From positions 94,962-158,961 of the forward strand of contig JBBDYN010000020.1 of assembly GCA_040901465.1 (NCBI GenBank): a DNA stretch of 64,000 bases, given 5' to 3'. The translations under genes and the position numbers were made by a program. The notes below the pieces were generated by a model. It was given only the letters and a program-made list of their open reading frames with translations. It was not told where the DNA came from and did no database searches. This document shows positions 8,031-16,648 of this stretch, piece after piece. The stretch comes from JAUSIF01 sp040901465. GTDB taxonomy: Bacteria; Pseudomonadota; Alphaproteobacteria; Rhizobiales; Xanthobacteraceae. Positions within the stretch are counted from its first letter, which is position 1. Each line of letters opens with the position of its first letter.

Positions 8031-9181
8031 TCGGCAGCGCTCCGCGAGGTCTTGCCAAGCACGAATTCGGTTGCGTCGCCGAGCTTCGGAGCAATGCGTT
8101 GGAACGGCGGACGCTTGCCGTCAAACTGAAGCGGAACGCCCATCGCGGGTGCGCCGCCATTGGGTCCGGCCTGCATCATCTGAACGGCCTTGCTCTGCGG
8201 GTGCACGAGCACCTCATCAATCGAGAGCATCGGCGCGCAGGGTACGCCCGCCTCGTCGAGTTTCGTGAGCCACGCTTCGCGCGTCGCGGTTTTGATCTCG
8301 GCGGCGATCAACTCGTTCAGCCGCTCGCGATTGCGTACGCGTTCGGGGTTGGTGTGAAATGCAGGCTCGTCAATCCAGTCGGACTTGCCGATCGCCTTAC
8401 AGAAGCGTGCAAAGAGATTGTCGTTGCCGGCGGCGATCACGATCCAGCCGTCCAGCGCTTCGTAGGCCTTTGCGGGCGCCAGACTCGGATTTTCAGTCCC
8501 GAGTCGCTTCGGCACGCGGCCAGACGCGACGTAATTCGCCGCGTGCATGCCGATCCATCCAAGTGCGGCTTCATAGAGCGAGGTACCGACGACGCAGCCA
8601 TGGCCCGTGCGCGTGCGCCGATTGAGCGCCGCGAGAATTCCGATCACCGCCCAAAGCGCTGCGCCCTGATCGACGATCGAAGGCCCGACGCGCACGGGCG
8701 GGCGTCCTTCGTCGCCGGTGACACTCATGATTCCGCCGAACGCCTGGATCAGCGGATCGTAGCCGGGCTTTACTTTCAACGGACCGGTCGCGCCGAAGGC
8801 GGCGATGTTGCAATAGATCAGCGAGGGCTTGCGCGCGACGAGGTTCGCGCCGTCGAGGGAAAATTTTTCCACGACACCGGGGCGGAGATTCTGCAGCACG
8901 ATGTCGGCGCGTTCGACGATGAAGCGCGCGAGCGCCTCGCACTGGTTCGTGTCCTTGAAGTCGATGACGGCAGAGCGTTTGTCACGGTTGACCGCGTGGA
9001 AGAGGGCGGCGACTCCGCCGACGAAGGGCGGTCCCCACGAGCGGGCGTCGTCGCCGCTAGGGCTCTCGATCTTGATCACTTCGGCGCCGAGGGTCGCGAG
9101 AATCTGTCCGCCGGTCGGGCCGGCCACGCTGGTGCCGAGCTCGACCGCGAGTAGTCCCGAAAGCGGCAATTCCGAGATCAT
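8027..9181 (-). CDS. CaiB/BaiF family (class III) CoA-transferase
   Basis: Class III CoA-transferase of 384 residues, which would activate a carboxylic acid using a CoA donor. It opens LSGLLAVELGTSVAGPTGGQ, then shows DARSWGPPFVGG and NLRPGVVEKF, typical of the family. Formyl-, carnitine-, and succinyl-CoA:dicarboxylate transferases share this fold. I could not place the catalytic Asp with certainty. The first gene of a four-gene minus-strand operon (CoA-transferase, hydratase, dehydrogenase, SDR), it is divergent from the HMG-CoA lyase-like gene. The promoter between them holds two copies of a palindromic motif also found beside the IclR gene. Confidence 0.9.
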   Translation of the reverse strand: MISELPLSGLLAVELGTSVAGPTGGQILATLGAEVIKIESPSGDDARSWGPPFVGGVAALFHAVNRDKRSAVIDFKDTNQCEALARFIVERADIVLQNLRPGVVEKFSLDGANLVARKPSLIYCNIAAFGATGPLKVKPGYDPLIQAFGGIMSVTGDEGRPPVRVGPSIVDQGAALWAVIGILAALNRRTRTGHGCVVGTSLYEAALGWIGMHAANYVASGRVPKRLGTENPSLAPAKAYEALDGWIVIAAGNDNLFARFCKAIGKSDWIDEPAFHTNPERVRNRERLNELIAAEIKTATREAWLTKLDEAGVPCAPMLSIDEVLVHPQSKAVQMMQAGPNGGAPAMGVPLQFDGKRPPFQRIAPKLGDATEFVLGKTSRSAAE

Positions 9182-9233
9182 GCGGCAAAAGCCCTTGGTT
9201 CTTCGGCGCGCTTCGACTAGAAGAGCGCTCCTG

Positions 9234-9267
9234 TTTGTTATGTCAACGTGATGTTTGATATATCAAC
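9234..9267. promoter_or_regulatory. Pair of IclR-type operator sites, 20 bp apart
   Basis: TTTGTTATGTCAAC (9234-9247) and TTTGATATATCAAC (9254-9267) start exactly 20 bp apart, two helical turns. The second contains the perfect 12-bp palindrome TTGATATATCAA (9255-9266). They lie in the divergent gap between the CoA-transferase (start 9181) and HMG-CoA lyase-like gene (start 9318). The same motif pair with the same spacing recurs at 11123-11156. Binding by the local IclR protein is inferred. Confidence 0.6.
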
Positions 9268-9317
9268 CATCGGCGCCGCGCTCGTTCAAGTCAGTTCCGG
9301 CGTTCAGGAGAAACACT

Positions 9318-10259
9318 GTGCCCGGGCTTCCCAAGCAAGTCACGATCAGCGAGGTCGGACCGCGCGATGGACTCCAGATCGAGGCGAAGCAGCTTGCGGC
9401 CGAGGTGAAGATCGCGCTCGTGGAGCGGCTCGCGGCGACCGGGCTGACGCGCGTGGAAGTAACGGGGTTCGCGCATCCGAAGATCGTGCCGCAGCTCGCC
9501 GACGCGGAGAAGGTATTCGCGGGACTCAAGCGCCGTCCGGGCGTGCGCTACGCAGCGTTCGTGCCGAATGCGAAGGGTGCGGAGCGGGCGATTGCGGCAG
9601 GGGCCGATGACCTGAAGACCGGGATCGGGGCGAGCGATACTTTCAACGAGCTCAACGTGCGGATGACCACCGAGCAGGGCATGCGCGCGCTCGACGAAAT
9701 CGCGGCGCTCGCGCGTGGCTCGAAAAGCACGATCGTTGGCGTCGTCGCGACGGCGTTTGGATGCCCTTACGAAGGTCCGGTTTCTCCCGATCGCGTGCGG
9801 CGTTTGTTCGAGCAGCTCGTCGGACATGGTGCGCCGATCATCTATCTCGCGGATACGACCGGCGTGGCCAACCCATCGTCGATCCGGCGCACGCTCGAGA
9901 ATCTCGCGTCGCGTTGGCCGAACCAGCGGATCGGCCTGCATCTTCACAACACGCGGGGGCTCGGCCTTGCGAACGCGCTTGCGGGACTTGAGGCGGGGGT
10001 CGCGGATTTCGAGAGCTCGATTGGCGGTCTCGGCGGCTGTCCGTTCGCGCCGCGCGCGGTCGGCAATATCTCCACCGAGGACTTCGTGCACATGCTGCAC
10101 GAGATGGGAATCGAGACCGGCGTCGATCTCAACGCGTTGATCGAAGTTGCGCGCTTCGCGCAGGAGGCACTCGGACGCAACCTGCCGGGAATGGTGATGA
10201 AGGCAGGGCTGGCAAGCGAGCTGCACGATCGCAAAGCGCAACGCGTGAAGGTCGATTGA
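9318..10259 (+). CDS. Hydroxymethylglutaryl-CoA lyase family protein
   Basis: TIM-barrel lyase of the DRE-TIM superfamily, 313 residues. Signature pieces are EVGPRDGLQIEAK (catalytic Arg-Asp), HLHNTRGLGLAN (metal-binding His pair) and GGLGGCPFAPRAVGN (flexible loop with catalytic Cys), all as in HMG-CoA lyase. That enzyme splits 3-hydroxy-3-methylglutaryl-CoA to acetoacetate and acetyl-CoA; bacterial relatives also act on similar 3-hydroxyacyl-CoA esters. GTG at 9318 is chosen because AGGAG lies 7 nt upstream. It is transcribed away from the CoA-transferase operon under a shared candidate operator. No methylcrotonyl-CoA carboxylase genes are nearby, so this is not a standard leucine operon. 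Confidence 0.9.
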   Translation: MPGLPKQVTISEVGPRDGLQIEAKQLAAEVKIALVERLAATGLTRVEVTGFAHPKIVPQLADAEKVFAGLKRRPGVRYAAFVPNAKGAERAIAAGADDLKTGIGASDTFNELNVRMTTEQGMRALDEIAALARGSKSTIVGVVATAFGCPYEGPVSPDRVRRLFEQLVGHGAPIIYLADTTGVANPSSIRRTLENLASRWPNQRIGLHLHNTRGLGLANALAGLEAGVADFESSIGGLGGCPFAPRAVGNISTEDFVHMLHEMGIETGVDLNALIEVARFAQEALGRNLPGMVMKAGLASELHDRKAQRVKVD

Positions 10260-10262
10260 ACG

Positions 10263-11096
10263 TTAGCGGCCGCCGTAGCCGAGCTTCTGCGAAATTCCTA
10301 GGGCGGCTTCGGCCACGAGCGGTTTCAGGGCTTTTTCGCCACCGAACGCGACAACAAGCTGTTCCGGCCCGATCACGGTGATCGCCGCGACCACGGTGCC
10401 GGCCTTATTGCGCACGGGATAGGCGAGGCTGACGACGCCGGGATTCAGGACTGAGCGGTGATAGACGTAACCGCGGGCGCGGTCGTGGGCGCTCTGCTCC
10501 TGCAATTGCGCGAAGGATGCGGGCGGCGCGACCGAGTGGCAATGCTCCTTCAGAAGATTGTAGGTCTCGCGCAGCCGCTCCTCGCTCTGATGCGAAAGGA
10601 AGACGCGCCCGCTCGCGGTGACGTGAACGGGAAGGCGCGCGCCGACCTGCAGGTTGGTGATGAGGGCGACGGACGGCATGACGCGTGCAAGATAAACGGC
10701 GTGCCATCCGTCGAGTGAAACGACGTAGGCGGCGGCCGGCGTTGTATCGCTCAATTTTCGCAGCGCCGGTTCGGCAAGTTCCGGCAATCCGCGCGCATTG
10801 AGATAGTCGAAACCGAGCGTGAGCACTTCGGAGGTCAGCCGGTAATTTCGCCCGCTCGGCTCGCGCGCGATGAAGCCCTCCTTTTCGAGCGTATAGACGA
10901 GGCGATAGGCGGCCGAGCGGGAAAGACCGAGGCCCGCCGCCAAGTCGGCGAGCGTTTGCGAAGGTTTCTGGCGCGTGAAGAGCTGCAGGAGTGAGAGTCC
11001 GCGCGACAGGCCAGGCACGATATAGCGCGGATCGATCGCGGCGGAGCCGCGTTCCTTCGCGCTTCTGGCGGTTTTTGATTCTGCCTTGATCGCCAA
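10263..11096 (-). CDS. IclR family transcriptional regulator
   Basis: Regulator of 277 residues with an N-terminal winged helix (LADLAAGLGLSRSAAYRLVY, then LEKEGFIAREPSGRNYRLT) and a C-terminal ligand-binding domain with VHVTASGRVFLS and LNPGVVSLAYPVRN. I took the TTG at 11096 as start because GGAG lies 7 nt upstream and no suitable ATG is in frame; a TTG at 11102 is the alternative. IclR proteins bind short palindromes as dimers or tetramers, and two such sites lie 27-60 bp upstream of this start. It probably controls itself, the divergent MmgE/PrpD gene, and the CoA-thioester genes. Effector unknown. Confidence 0.85.
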   Translation of the reverse strand: MAIKAESKTARSAKERGSAAIDPRYIVPGLSRGLSLLQLFTRQKPSQTLADLAAGLGLSRSAAYRLVYTLEKEGFIAREPSGRNYRLTSEVLTLGFDYLNARGLPELAEPALRKLSDTTPAAAYVVSLDGWHAVYLARVMPSVALITNLQVGARLPVHVTASGRVFLSHQSEERLRETYNLLKEHCHSVAPPASFAQLQEQSAHDRARGYVYHRSVLNPGVVSLAYPVRNKAGTVVAAITVIGPEQLVVAFGGEKALKPLVAEAALGISQKLGYGGR

Positions 11097-11122
11097 GTTC
11101 AAGCTCCGGCCAAGAAGCCAAG

Positions 11123-11156
11123 TTTGGTATATCAAATGCAATATTGAAATATCAAA
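11123..11156. promoter_or_regulatory. Pair of IclR-type operator sites, 20 bp apart (second copy)
   Basis: TTTGGTATATCAAA (11123-11136) and ATTGAAATATCAAA (11143-11156) again start exactly 20 bp apart. With the 9234-9267 pair the consensus is WTTGNWATRTCAAM. They sit between the divergent IclR (start 11096) and MmgE/PrpD (start 11193) genes and form an AT-rich island. Autoregulation plus control of the MmgE/TRAP side is inferred. Confidence 0.62.
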
Positions 11157-11192
11157 CAGACTTGGTATGGACGCGTTGCTGCAGGCGGCGAA

Positions 11193-12572
11193 ATGGAAGC
11201 GCCCATGGGGCTGACGCGCGAGATCGGCGGGTTTCTGGCGGACATGCGCTTCGAGCGGGTGCCCGAGGACGCGGTGGTGACGGTCTGCACCGGCTTCACC
11301 GACTGCGTCGGCGTGATGCTCGCGGGATTGACGGAGCCGGTGTCGCCGGCAGCTGCCCGCGCGGCCGGCATTTCGTTCGACGTCGATGCGCTGGCGATTC
11401 TCGGGGCCAAGGGCCCGGCGCCGGATTTGGGCCTCATCTACGGCACGGCCGCACATGCGCTCGATTTCGACGACACGGGTCTTTCCGGCCATCCAAGCGC
11501 CGTGCTGGTGCCGGCGATCCTCGCTGAAGCGGCCGACACCGGAGCCGACGGGCGGAAAATGATCGCGGCCTATGTGGCCGGCTACGAGATTTGGGCCGAG
11601 CTCATCCGGCGCGACCTGGATCAGCATCACAAGAAGGGCTGGCACCCGACGGCGATGTTCGGAACGCTGGCGGCGGCGGGTGCGTCCGCTGTGCTGCGGG
11701 GACTCGATTCCGCGCAAGCGAGCCGCGCGGTCGCGATTGCCGGTTCGCTCGCCGGCGGGATCGTGTCGAACTTCGGCACAATGACGAAGCCATTCCAAGT
11801 CGGCCGCGCGGTGCAATCGGGTCTACTCGCGGCGAGGCTTGCAGAAGCCGGCATAAGTGCTGCGGACGACGCAATCGAGCACGAACTTGGTTTCTTGCAA
11901 GCGATCTCACCGCGGGGGCGGGTCGACAGCAAGAGCAAATCGAGACTCGGCACAGAGTGGCGCATTCTCGCACTCGGCATCAATGTGAAGCTCTATCCGA
12001 TGTGCTACGCGGCGCATCGCAGCCTCGACGCAATGATCGATCTGCGGCAGGCCTATCAGTTGGCGCCATCGGACATCGAGGAAGTCGAAGTCGAATTGAG
12101 TGCGACGCAGGCGACGATCCTGCGCAACCACCGTCCGCAGAACGCGCTTGATGCAAAATTCAGCATCGAGTTCGCTATGGCGGCGGCGGCGATAAGCGGG
12201 CGTTGCTCCGGCTCGGAGTTCAACAAGGCGTTCGTGCGACGGCCCGACGTGCAGGACTTCTTCGCCAAAGTGAAAACGCGGGCGGACGCGGCGCCCGATC
12301 CCGAGGAGCCGAGCCTTTCGCTGCACGATCGCGTGCATCTTTCATTGCGCGACGGGCGGCGGATTTCTTCGGAGCCGGTGCGTTATGCGCGGGGCCATTT
12401 CAAGCGACCGATCGAAAGCGAACTCCTGTGGCAGAAATTCCAGAATTGCGCCGCGGGCGTGATCGGCATCGATCAGGCGCGCCAATTGTTCGATGCGTTT
12501 CAATACCTGCCGCGGCTCCGCTCGATCCGCGATCTCGCCGCGCAGGGGGCGCGAGCAGCGCTCGCTCGATGA
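11193..12572 (+). CDS. MmgE/PrpD family protein
   Basis: Protein of 459 residues of the MmgE/PrpD family, which includes 2-methylcitrate dehydratase and cis-aconitate decarboxylase. The helical domain carries GTAAHALDFDDTGLSGHPSA, the characteristic HxxDFDDT segment near the active site. KKGWHPTAMFGTLAAA and KLYPMCYAAHRSLDA are also family motifs. The reaction cannot be assigned: dehydration, decarboxylation or isomerisation of a di- or tricarboxylate are all options. It is divergent from the IclR gene and 255 bp ahead of a dicarboxylate-type TRAP system, fitting uptake and use of a carboxylate. ATG 11205 is an alternative start. Confidence 0.88.
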   Translation: MEAPMGLTREIGGFLADMRFERVPEDAVVTVCTGFTDCVGVMLAGLTEPVSPAAARAAGISFDVDALAILGAKGPAPDLGLIYGTAAHALDFDDTGLSGHPSAVLVPAILAEAADTGADGRKMIAAYVAGYEIWAELIRRDLDQHHKKGWHPTAMFGTLAAAGASAVLRGLDSAQASRAVAIAGSLAGGIVSNFGTMTKPFQVGRAVQSGLLAARLAEAGISAADDAIEHELGFLQAISPRGRVDSKSKSRLGTEWRILALGINVKLYPMCYAAHRSLDAMIDLRQAYQLAPSDIEEVEVELSATQATILRNHRPQNALDAKFSIEFAMAAAAISGRCSGSEFNKAFVRRPDVQDFFAKVKTRADAAPDPEEPSLSLHDRVHLSLRDGRRISSEPVRYARGHFKRPIESELLWQKFQNCAAGVIGIDQARQLFDAFQYLPRLRSIRDLAAQGARAALAR

Positions 12573-12827
12573 TGGCCGTGGGCGGCGTGGGGCAGGTGCG
12601 GTTCGCCGGTCAAACGCGCATTTGACCCGACATTGCGCGCTGATACGCTTGTTCTGCGGCGCTTGGGGCGACCTGGATCGCGGTGGGACGCGACCGATTG
12701 CCGGGAAAACCGGCACCGCGAACGCTTGGTGGCGGTGAAATTTGCAGATAGCATGCCGGCTTAAGAAAGCGGGCAACGAACGTAGCGGATCCTGTCCGCG
12801 CAAAGAAAACATCAGGGAGGAATCAAG

Positions 12828-13860
12828 ATGCTGAGAAAGACGACCTTGTTGCTGGCCGTGGGCGCCGTGGGGGCGGTTGGGGNNNNNNNNNNTCGGCGCG
12901 AGCCCGGCTCTGGCGCAGAAGCAGACGCTTCGCATGGCGTATTGGACCGGGCCGGCCCACCACATGAACAAGACCCTCCAGAACTGGATCAAGATGATCG
13001 AGGAGGCCTCGGGTGGCAACCTCACGGTCGAGCTCGACAAGGCGCCGCTCGCGAAACCCGACGGTCAGTACGATCTGATCAAGAACGGCGTGCGCGACAT
13101 GGTTTGGCACGTGCCCGCCTATACACGGGGCCGCTTCGAGATGCTCAGCGTGGGCGAGATTCCGTTCCTGTGCCCGAATGCGACCGCTTGCAGTCCGGCA
13201 CTGTGGAAATGGTATCAAAAGCACGGTTTGGCCGATAAGGAGTTCACCGACACCAAGCTCCTGAACGTTTTCGTGCACGGACCCGGCACCATTCATACGG
13301 TGAAGCCGGTCAAGACGCTGGAGGAGATCAAGGGCATCAAGATCCGCGCCGGCGGCGCGGGCGTGCCGATCTCGCAGGCGCTCGGCATGTCAGCGATCTC
13401 CCTGCCGGCGACCGAAGCTCATGAGGCGCTGAGCCGCGGCACCGTCGACGGCGTCCTGTTCCCGTGGGAAGCGGTCGACAGCTTCCGGCTATCGGAACTG
13501 GTAAAGGCGCACCTCGAAGTTCCCGGCGGAATGTATACGGCGACCTTCGTGATCGTCGCCAACAAGGAGGCGTTCGCAAAACTGACCCCGAGCAATCAGG
13601 CGGCGCTCATGAAGGTGAGCGGCGAAGCCGGCTCGGCCTTCTTTGGAAAGGCATGGGACGCGGCGGATACGGCGGGCCGCGAAGGCGCCAAGAAGCGCGG
13701 CAATACGATCCAGACTCTCGCTCCGGCGGAACTAGAGCGCTGGAAGCCCATGTTGAAGTTCGTGCGCGATGAATGGCTGAAGAAGGCCAAGGACGCCGGA
13801 CTCGACGGGCAGAAACTGCTTCAGGACTTCGAGGCGACGGTCAAGGCGTCCTCGAGCTGA
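12828..13860 (+). CDS. TRAP transporter substrate-binding protein (DctP family), interrupted by assembly gap
   Basis: Periplasmic receptor of a TRAP carboxylate importer. AGGGAGG lies 7 nt before the ATG at 12828, and the first codons read MLRKTTLLLAVGAVGAVG, the start of a signal peptide. Ten N follow (12883-12892), then GASPALAQKQTLRM and the mature protein. The two sides are in different frames, so the real gap must be a multiple of three; this is an assembly artefact, not a real frameshift. The conserved ligand-binding Arg is in IKIRAGGAGVP. The mature part is about 320 residues, normal for DctP. It is first of the dctPQM-type operon. Confidence 0.88.
12883..12892. other. Assembly gap (10 N)
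   Basis: Ten unknown bases inside the signal-peptide region of the TRAP receptor gene. The flanks are G-rich (GGGGCGGTTGGGG before, TCGGCGCGAGC after), which probably stopped the assembly. Ten looks like a placeholder length, since it breaks a frame that is otherwise intact. Confidence 0.97.
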
Positions 13861-13879
13861 CGCGGACAGGAACGACGCG

Positions 13880-14383
13880 ATGACTGGTCTCCTGGGCCGG
13901 TTGAACGGGCGAGTCACCACGTGGCTCGCCCGCATCGCGTCGTTCGTTCTCGCCCTGCTGGCGGTGATGACGTTTTGCGACGTGGTAGGGCGTTACTTCT
14001 TCAATTCACCATTCACATTTTCCGTGGAGGTGACCGAGCTCGCGATGGGCTTGATCGTCTATCTCGGCGTCGGGCTGGTGACGCACGAGAACGGCCATAT
14101 CAGCGTCGACGTGCTCACGCTGCGACTGTCGGAATGGACGCGGGCCTTGTTAGGGCTGGTGACGAATTTTATTGCCCTCGCATTCCTGGCGTTCATGGTC
14201 TGGCAAGTGTGGGGGCGTGCCGAAACCCTGCTCGCCAAAGGAGACATCACGCCGATTTGGCACGTCCCGATCTGGCCGGTCGCGTTCATCATGGCGGCGG
14301 GAAGCGCGTTCTTTCTCACAGGCGTCTTCCTGCATTTGCTCGGCGCGGCGAAGCGCGTGATCGCCAAGCAGGAGCGCCCGTGA
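13880..14383 (+). CDS. TRAP transporter small permease subunit (DctQ family)
   Basis: Inner-membrane protein of 167 residues with four predicted hydrophobic helices, the DctQ layout. DVVGRYFFNSPFTFSVEVTE is the characteristic segment after the first helix (consensus RYvFnspf.ws.E). It bridges the binding protein and the large permease subunit. It starts 19 bp after the binding protein and is followed 56 bp later by the large subunit, so one operon. Confidence 0.92.
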   Translation: MTGLLGRLNGRVTTWLARIASFVLALLAVMTFCDVVGRYFFNSPFTFSVEVTELAMGLIVYLGVGLVTHENGHISVDVLTLRLSEWTRALLGLVTNFIALAFLAFMVWQVWGRAETLLAKGDITPIWHVPIWPVAFIMAAGSAFFLTGVFLHLLGAAKRVIAKQERP

Positions 14384-14439
14384 CCCGGGCCCGATCCACC
14401 GTCTAACCGTACATCCGACACCTCACGGCATCGCCGCAC

Positions 14440-15741
14440 ATGGATCCCACACTCCTTTCGGTTCTGGTGTTTTGCCTGCTGTTCGTGCTGCTCGCAGGCG
14501 GCTTGCCGATCGGGTTTGCCATGGGGCTTTCGGCTTTCCTCGGCACGCTACTGTTGATCGATGCGCGGGCGGCGCTCGCGCTCCTGGGTCAAACGGCAAA
14601 CGAGACCGCGCTCACCTATAACCTCTCCGTCGTGCCTATGTTCGTGCTCATGGGCTACATCGCGAGCGGCGCAGGCCTCAGCGAATCGCTCTATCGCGCA
14701 TGCAACGCCTGGCTCGGCCACCGGCGCGGCGGGTTGGCGCTCGCGACCATCGGCGGCTGCGGCGCGTTCGCGGCGATCTGCGGTTCCAGCTTGGCCACCG
14801 CGGCAACCATGAGCCAGATCGCGCTGCCGGAGATGCGCCGCTACAAGTACGACGACCGGCTCGCGACGGGCGCAGTCGCCGCCGGCGGCACGATCGGCAT
14901 CCTGATTCCGCCGAGCGTGCTGATGGTGATCTACGGCCTCCTGACCGAGACCAGCATTTCCAAGCTGTTCCTCGCCGGGGTCGTGCCGGGGGTTCTGACC
15001 GTGATCGTGTTCATGATCACGATCTCGATCGTGACCCGGATCGACCCGACGCTTGGCCCGCCCGGTCCGCGGTCGTCGGCGCGCGACAAGCTCATGGCGT
15101 TTCGCGACGTCTGGGGCACGGCGTTGCTGTTCTTCGTCGTGATCGGCGGCATCTACGCCGGCGTGTTCTCGCCGACAGAGGCAGCGAGCATCGGCGCCAT
15201 CGGCGCGCTCGCGCTTGGGATTCTCAACGGTCGCTTCAGTCGGACGCTCCTGGGCAACTCGCTGATGGAGACGGTGAAGACGACCGCGATGATCTTCACG
15301 ATCCTGATCGGCGCGATCCTGTTCAATAATTTTCTGATCCTTGCGTCAGTACCCAATCTGATCAGTGGATGGCTCGAGTCGCTCGCGCTTAGCGGGATCG
15401 CAGTCCTGCTGCTCATCCTGCTCATTTACCTCGTGCTTGGCTGCGTCTTCGACTCGCTTGCGATGGTGCTGCTGACGATCCCGATCTTCTTCCCGATCAT
15501 TCAGGCGCTCGAGTTTGATCCGATCTGGTTCGGCATCATTGTGGTGATGGTGGTCGAGCTCGGCCTGATCACGCCGCCGATCGGCATGAACGTGTTTGTC
15601 ATCAAGGGAATTGCCAAGGACGTGCCGCTCGAGACCATATTCCGCGGCGTGTTTCCGTTCGTCATCGCGCAGATTATTTTGATCGCAATCCTGATTCTGT
15701 TCCCGCAGATCGCGCTGTGGCTGCCGTCGACGATGCACTGA
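14440..15741 (+). CDS. TRAP transporter large permease subunit (DctM family)
   Basis: Sodium-dependent carboxylate permease of 433 residues with about 12 helices. Family motifs include GLPIGFAMGLSAFLG, the GGCGAFAAICGSSLATAATM hairpin region and GGTIGILIPPSVLMVIYG. Together with DctP and DctQ it would import a carboxylate, probably the substrate of the enzymes upstream (inferred from position). The gene ends 76 bp before a convergent tRNA. Confidence 0.94.
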   Translation: MDPTLLSVLVFCLLFVLLAGGLPIGFAMGLSAFLGTLLLIDARAALALLGQTANETALTYNLSVVPMFVLMGYIASGAGLSESLYRACNAWLGHRRGGLALATIGGCGAFAAICGSSLATAATMSQIALPEMRRYKYDDRLATGAVAAGGTIGILIPPSVLMVIYGLLTETSISKLFLAGVVPGVLTVIVFMITISIVTRIDPTLGPPGPRSSARDKLMAFRDVWGTALLFFVVIGGIYAGVFSPTEAASIGAIGALALGILNGRFSRTLLGNSLMETVKTTAMIFTILIGAILFNNFLILASVPNLISGWLESLALSGIAVLLLILLIYLVLGCVFDSLAMVLLTIPIFFPIIQALEFDPIWFGIIVVMVVELGLITPPIGMNVFVIKGIAKDVPLETIFRGVFPFVIAQIILIAILILFPQIALWLPSTMH

Positions 15742-15817
15742 TCTTGCGTGAACGGAACTCGCCGGAGCCTTCAGATCTGTTTGCAGGCCTTGCGAGCAAG
15801 CTTCCGCGCGAAGGATT

Positions 15818-15893
<76 letters not shown>

Positions 15894-15919
15894 GCCGTCC
15901 GGGCTCGGCCCGAAGGCCG

Positions 15920-15949
15920 GATATAGGGACCCGCTGAAAATCCTGTCAA
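15920..15949 (-). promoter_or_regulatory. Sigma-70-type promoter of the tRNA-Met gene
   Basis: Reading the minus strand, TTGACA (15949-15944) is followed after 18 bp by TATATC (15925-15920), about 27 bp before the mature tRNA 5' end. The -35 is a perfect match to consensus. It lies downstream of the pmtA stop, so the tRNA is transcribed independently. Confidence 0.7.
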
Positions 15950-15962
15950 GGCAAAGCCGTGC

Positions 15963-16640
15963 TCAAGCCCGCGCCGCGGCGCAGACCGGGTTCGTGGCCG
16001 CCGTGCGCTCGAAGCGAACGAGCGAAAAGTGTCCGAGCGGGGGCATGGGCAGGCGCTCGACGAAGCGGACGCCGCCGTGGTGCTCGGCCCAGCGCGCAAG
16101 GCGCTCCCAGGGAAATTCCGGGCGCCAACCGAGCTTGCGCGCGATCGGCGCGAAACCCTGCTCAAATGCCCGGCGCAGGCCTGTCTCGGCGCCGATGTGA
16201 TTGACCAAGATGATCTCGCCGCCCGGCCGCACGACACGCACGAACTCGTCGAGCGTCGCCTCGGGGTTCGGCACCGCGGTGATCACGTATTGCGCCACCA
16301 CGACGTCGAACGACGCGTCGGCGAAGCCGAGCGATTGTGCATCCATGACCGCCACGCATTCGATATTGTCGAGCTTGTGTTCGGCGACGCGCTCGAGTGC
16401 CTTGCGCAGCATGGGCTCGGAGTAGTCCACCGCGGCGATCCGATTGGCGCGCTTGTACTCGGGCAGCGAAATGCCGGTGCCGACGCCAACGTCGAGGATG
16501 CGGCCGCCGATGCGCTCGGCGGCCTCGATGGAAGCCGCGCGTCCGCGCGCGAACACGGAGCCGAAAACGAAATCATAGACCGGCGCCCAGCGGGCATAAG
16601 CCTTGGCGATCGTCCTAATGTCGAGATCGGGTTCGCTCAC
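15963..16640 (-). CDS. pmtA: Class I SAM-dependent methyltransferase, probably phosphatidylethanolamine N-methyltransferase
   Basis: Methyltransferase of 225 residues. The motif I is ILDVGVGTGISLPEY and the acidic end of motif II is AAVDYSEPMLRKA. The N-terminal YARWAPVYDFVFGSVFARGR is the PmtA-type lead-in of rhizobia and Rhodobacter, which methylates phosphatidylethanolamine toward phosphatidylcholine at the inner membrane. The GTG at 16640 is 8 bp after the mnmA stop, so the two are probably cotranscribed. A UbiE-like quinone methyltransferase is the main alternative; the N-terminal motif favours PmtA. Confidence 0.8.
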   Translation of the reverse strand: MSEPDLDIRTIAKAYARWAPVYDFVFGSVFARGRAASIEAAERIGGRILDVGVGTGISLPEYKRANRIAAVDYSEPMLRKALERVAEHKLDNIECVAVMDAQSLGFADASFDVVVAQYVITAVPNPEATLDEFVRVVRPGGEIILVNHIGAETGLRRAFEQGFAPIARKLGWRPEFPWERLARWAEHHGGVRFVERLPMPPLGHFSLVRFERTAATNPVCAAARA

Positions 16641-16648
16641 GCCGAGCC

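Noticed and set aside
11097..11816. N-terminal extension of the IclR gene by ~240 codons
   Set aside because: It is antisense to the MmgE/PrpD gene and covers the operators. The IclR domain begins after the TTG at 11096.
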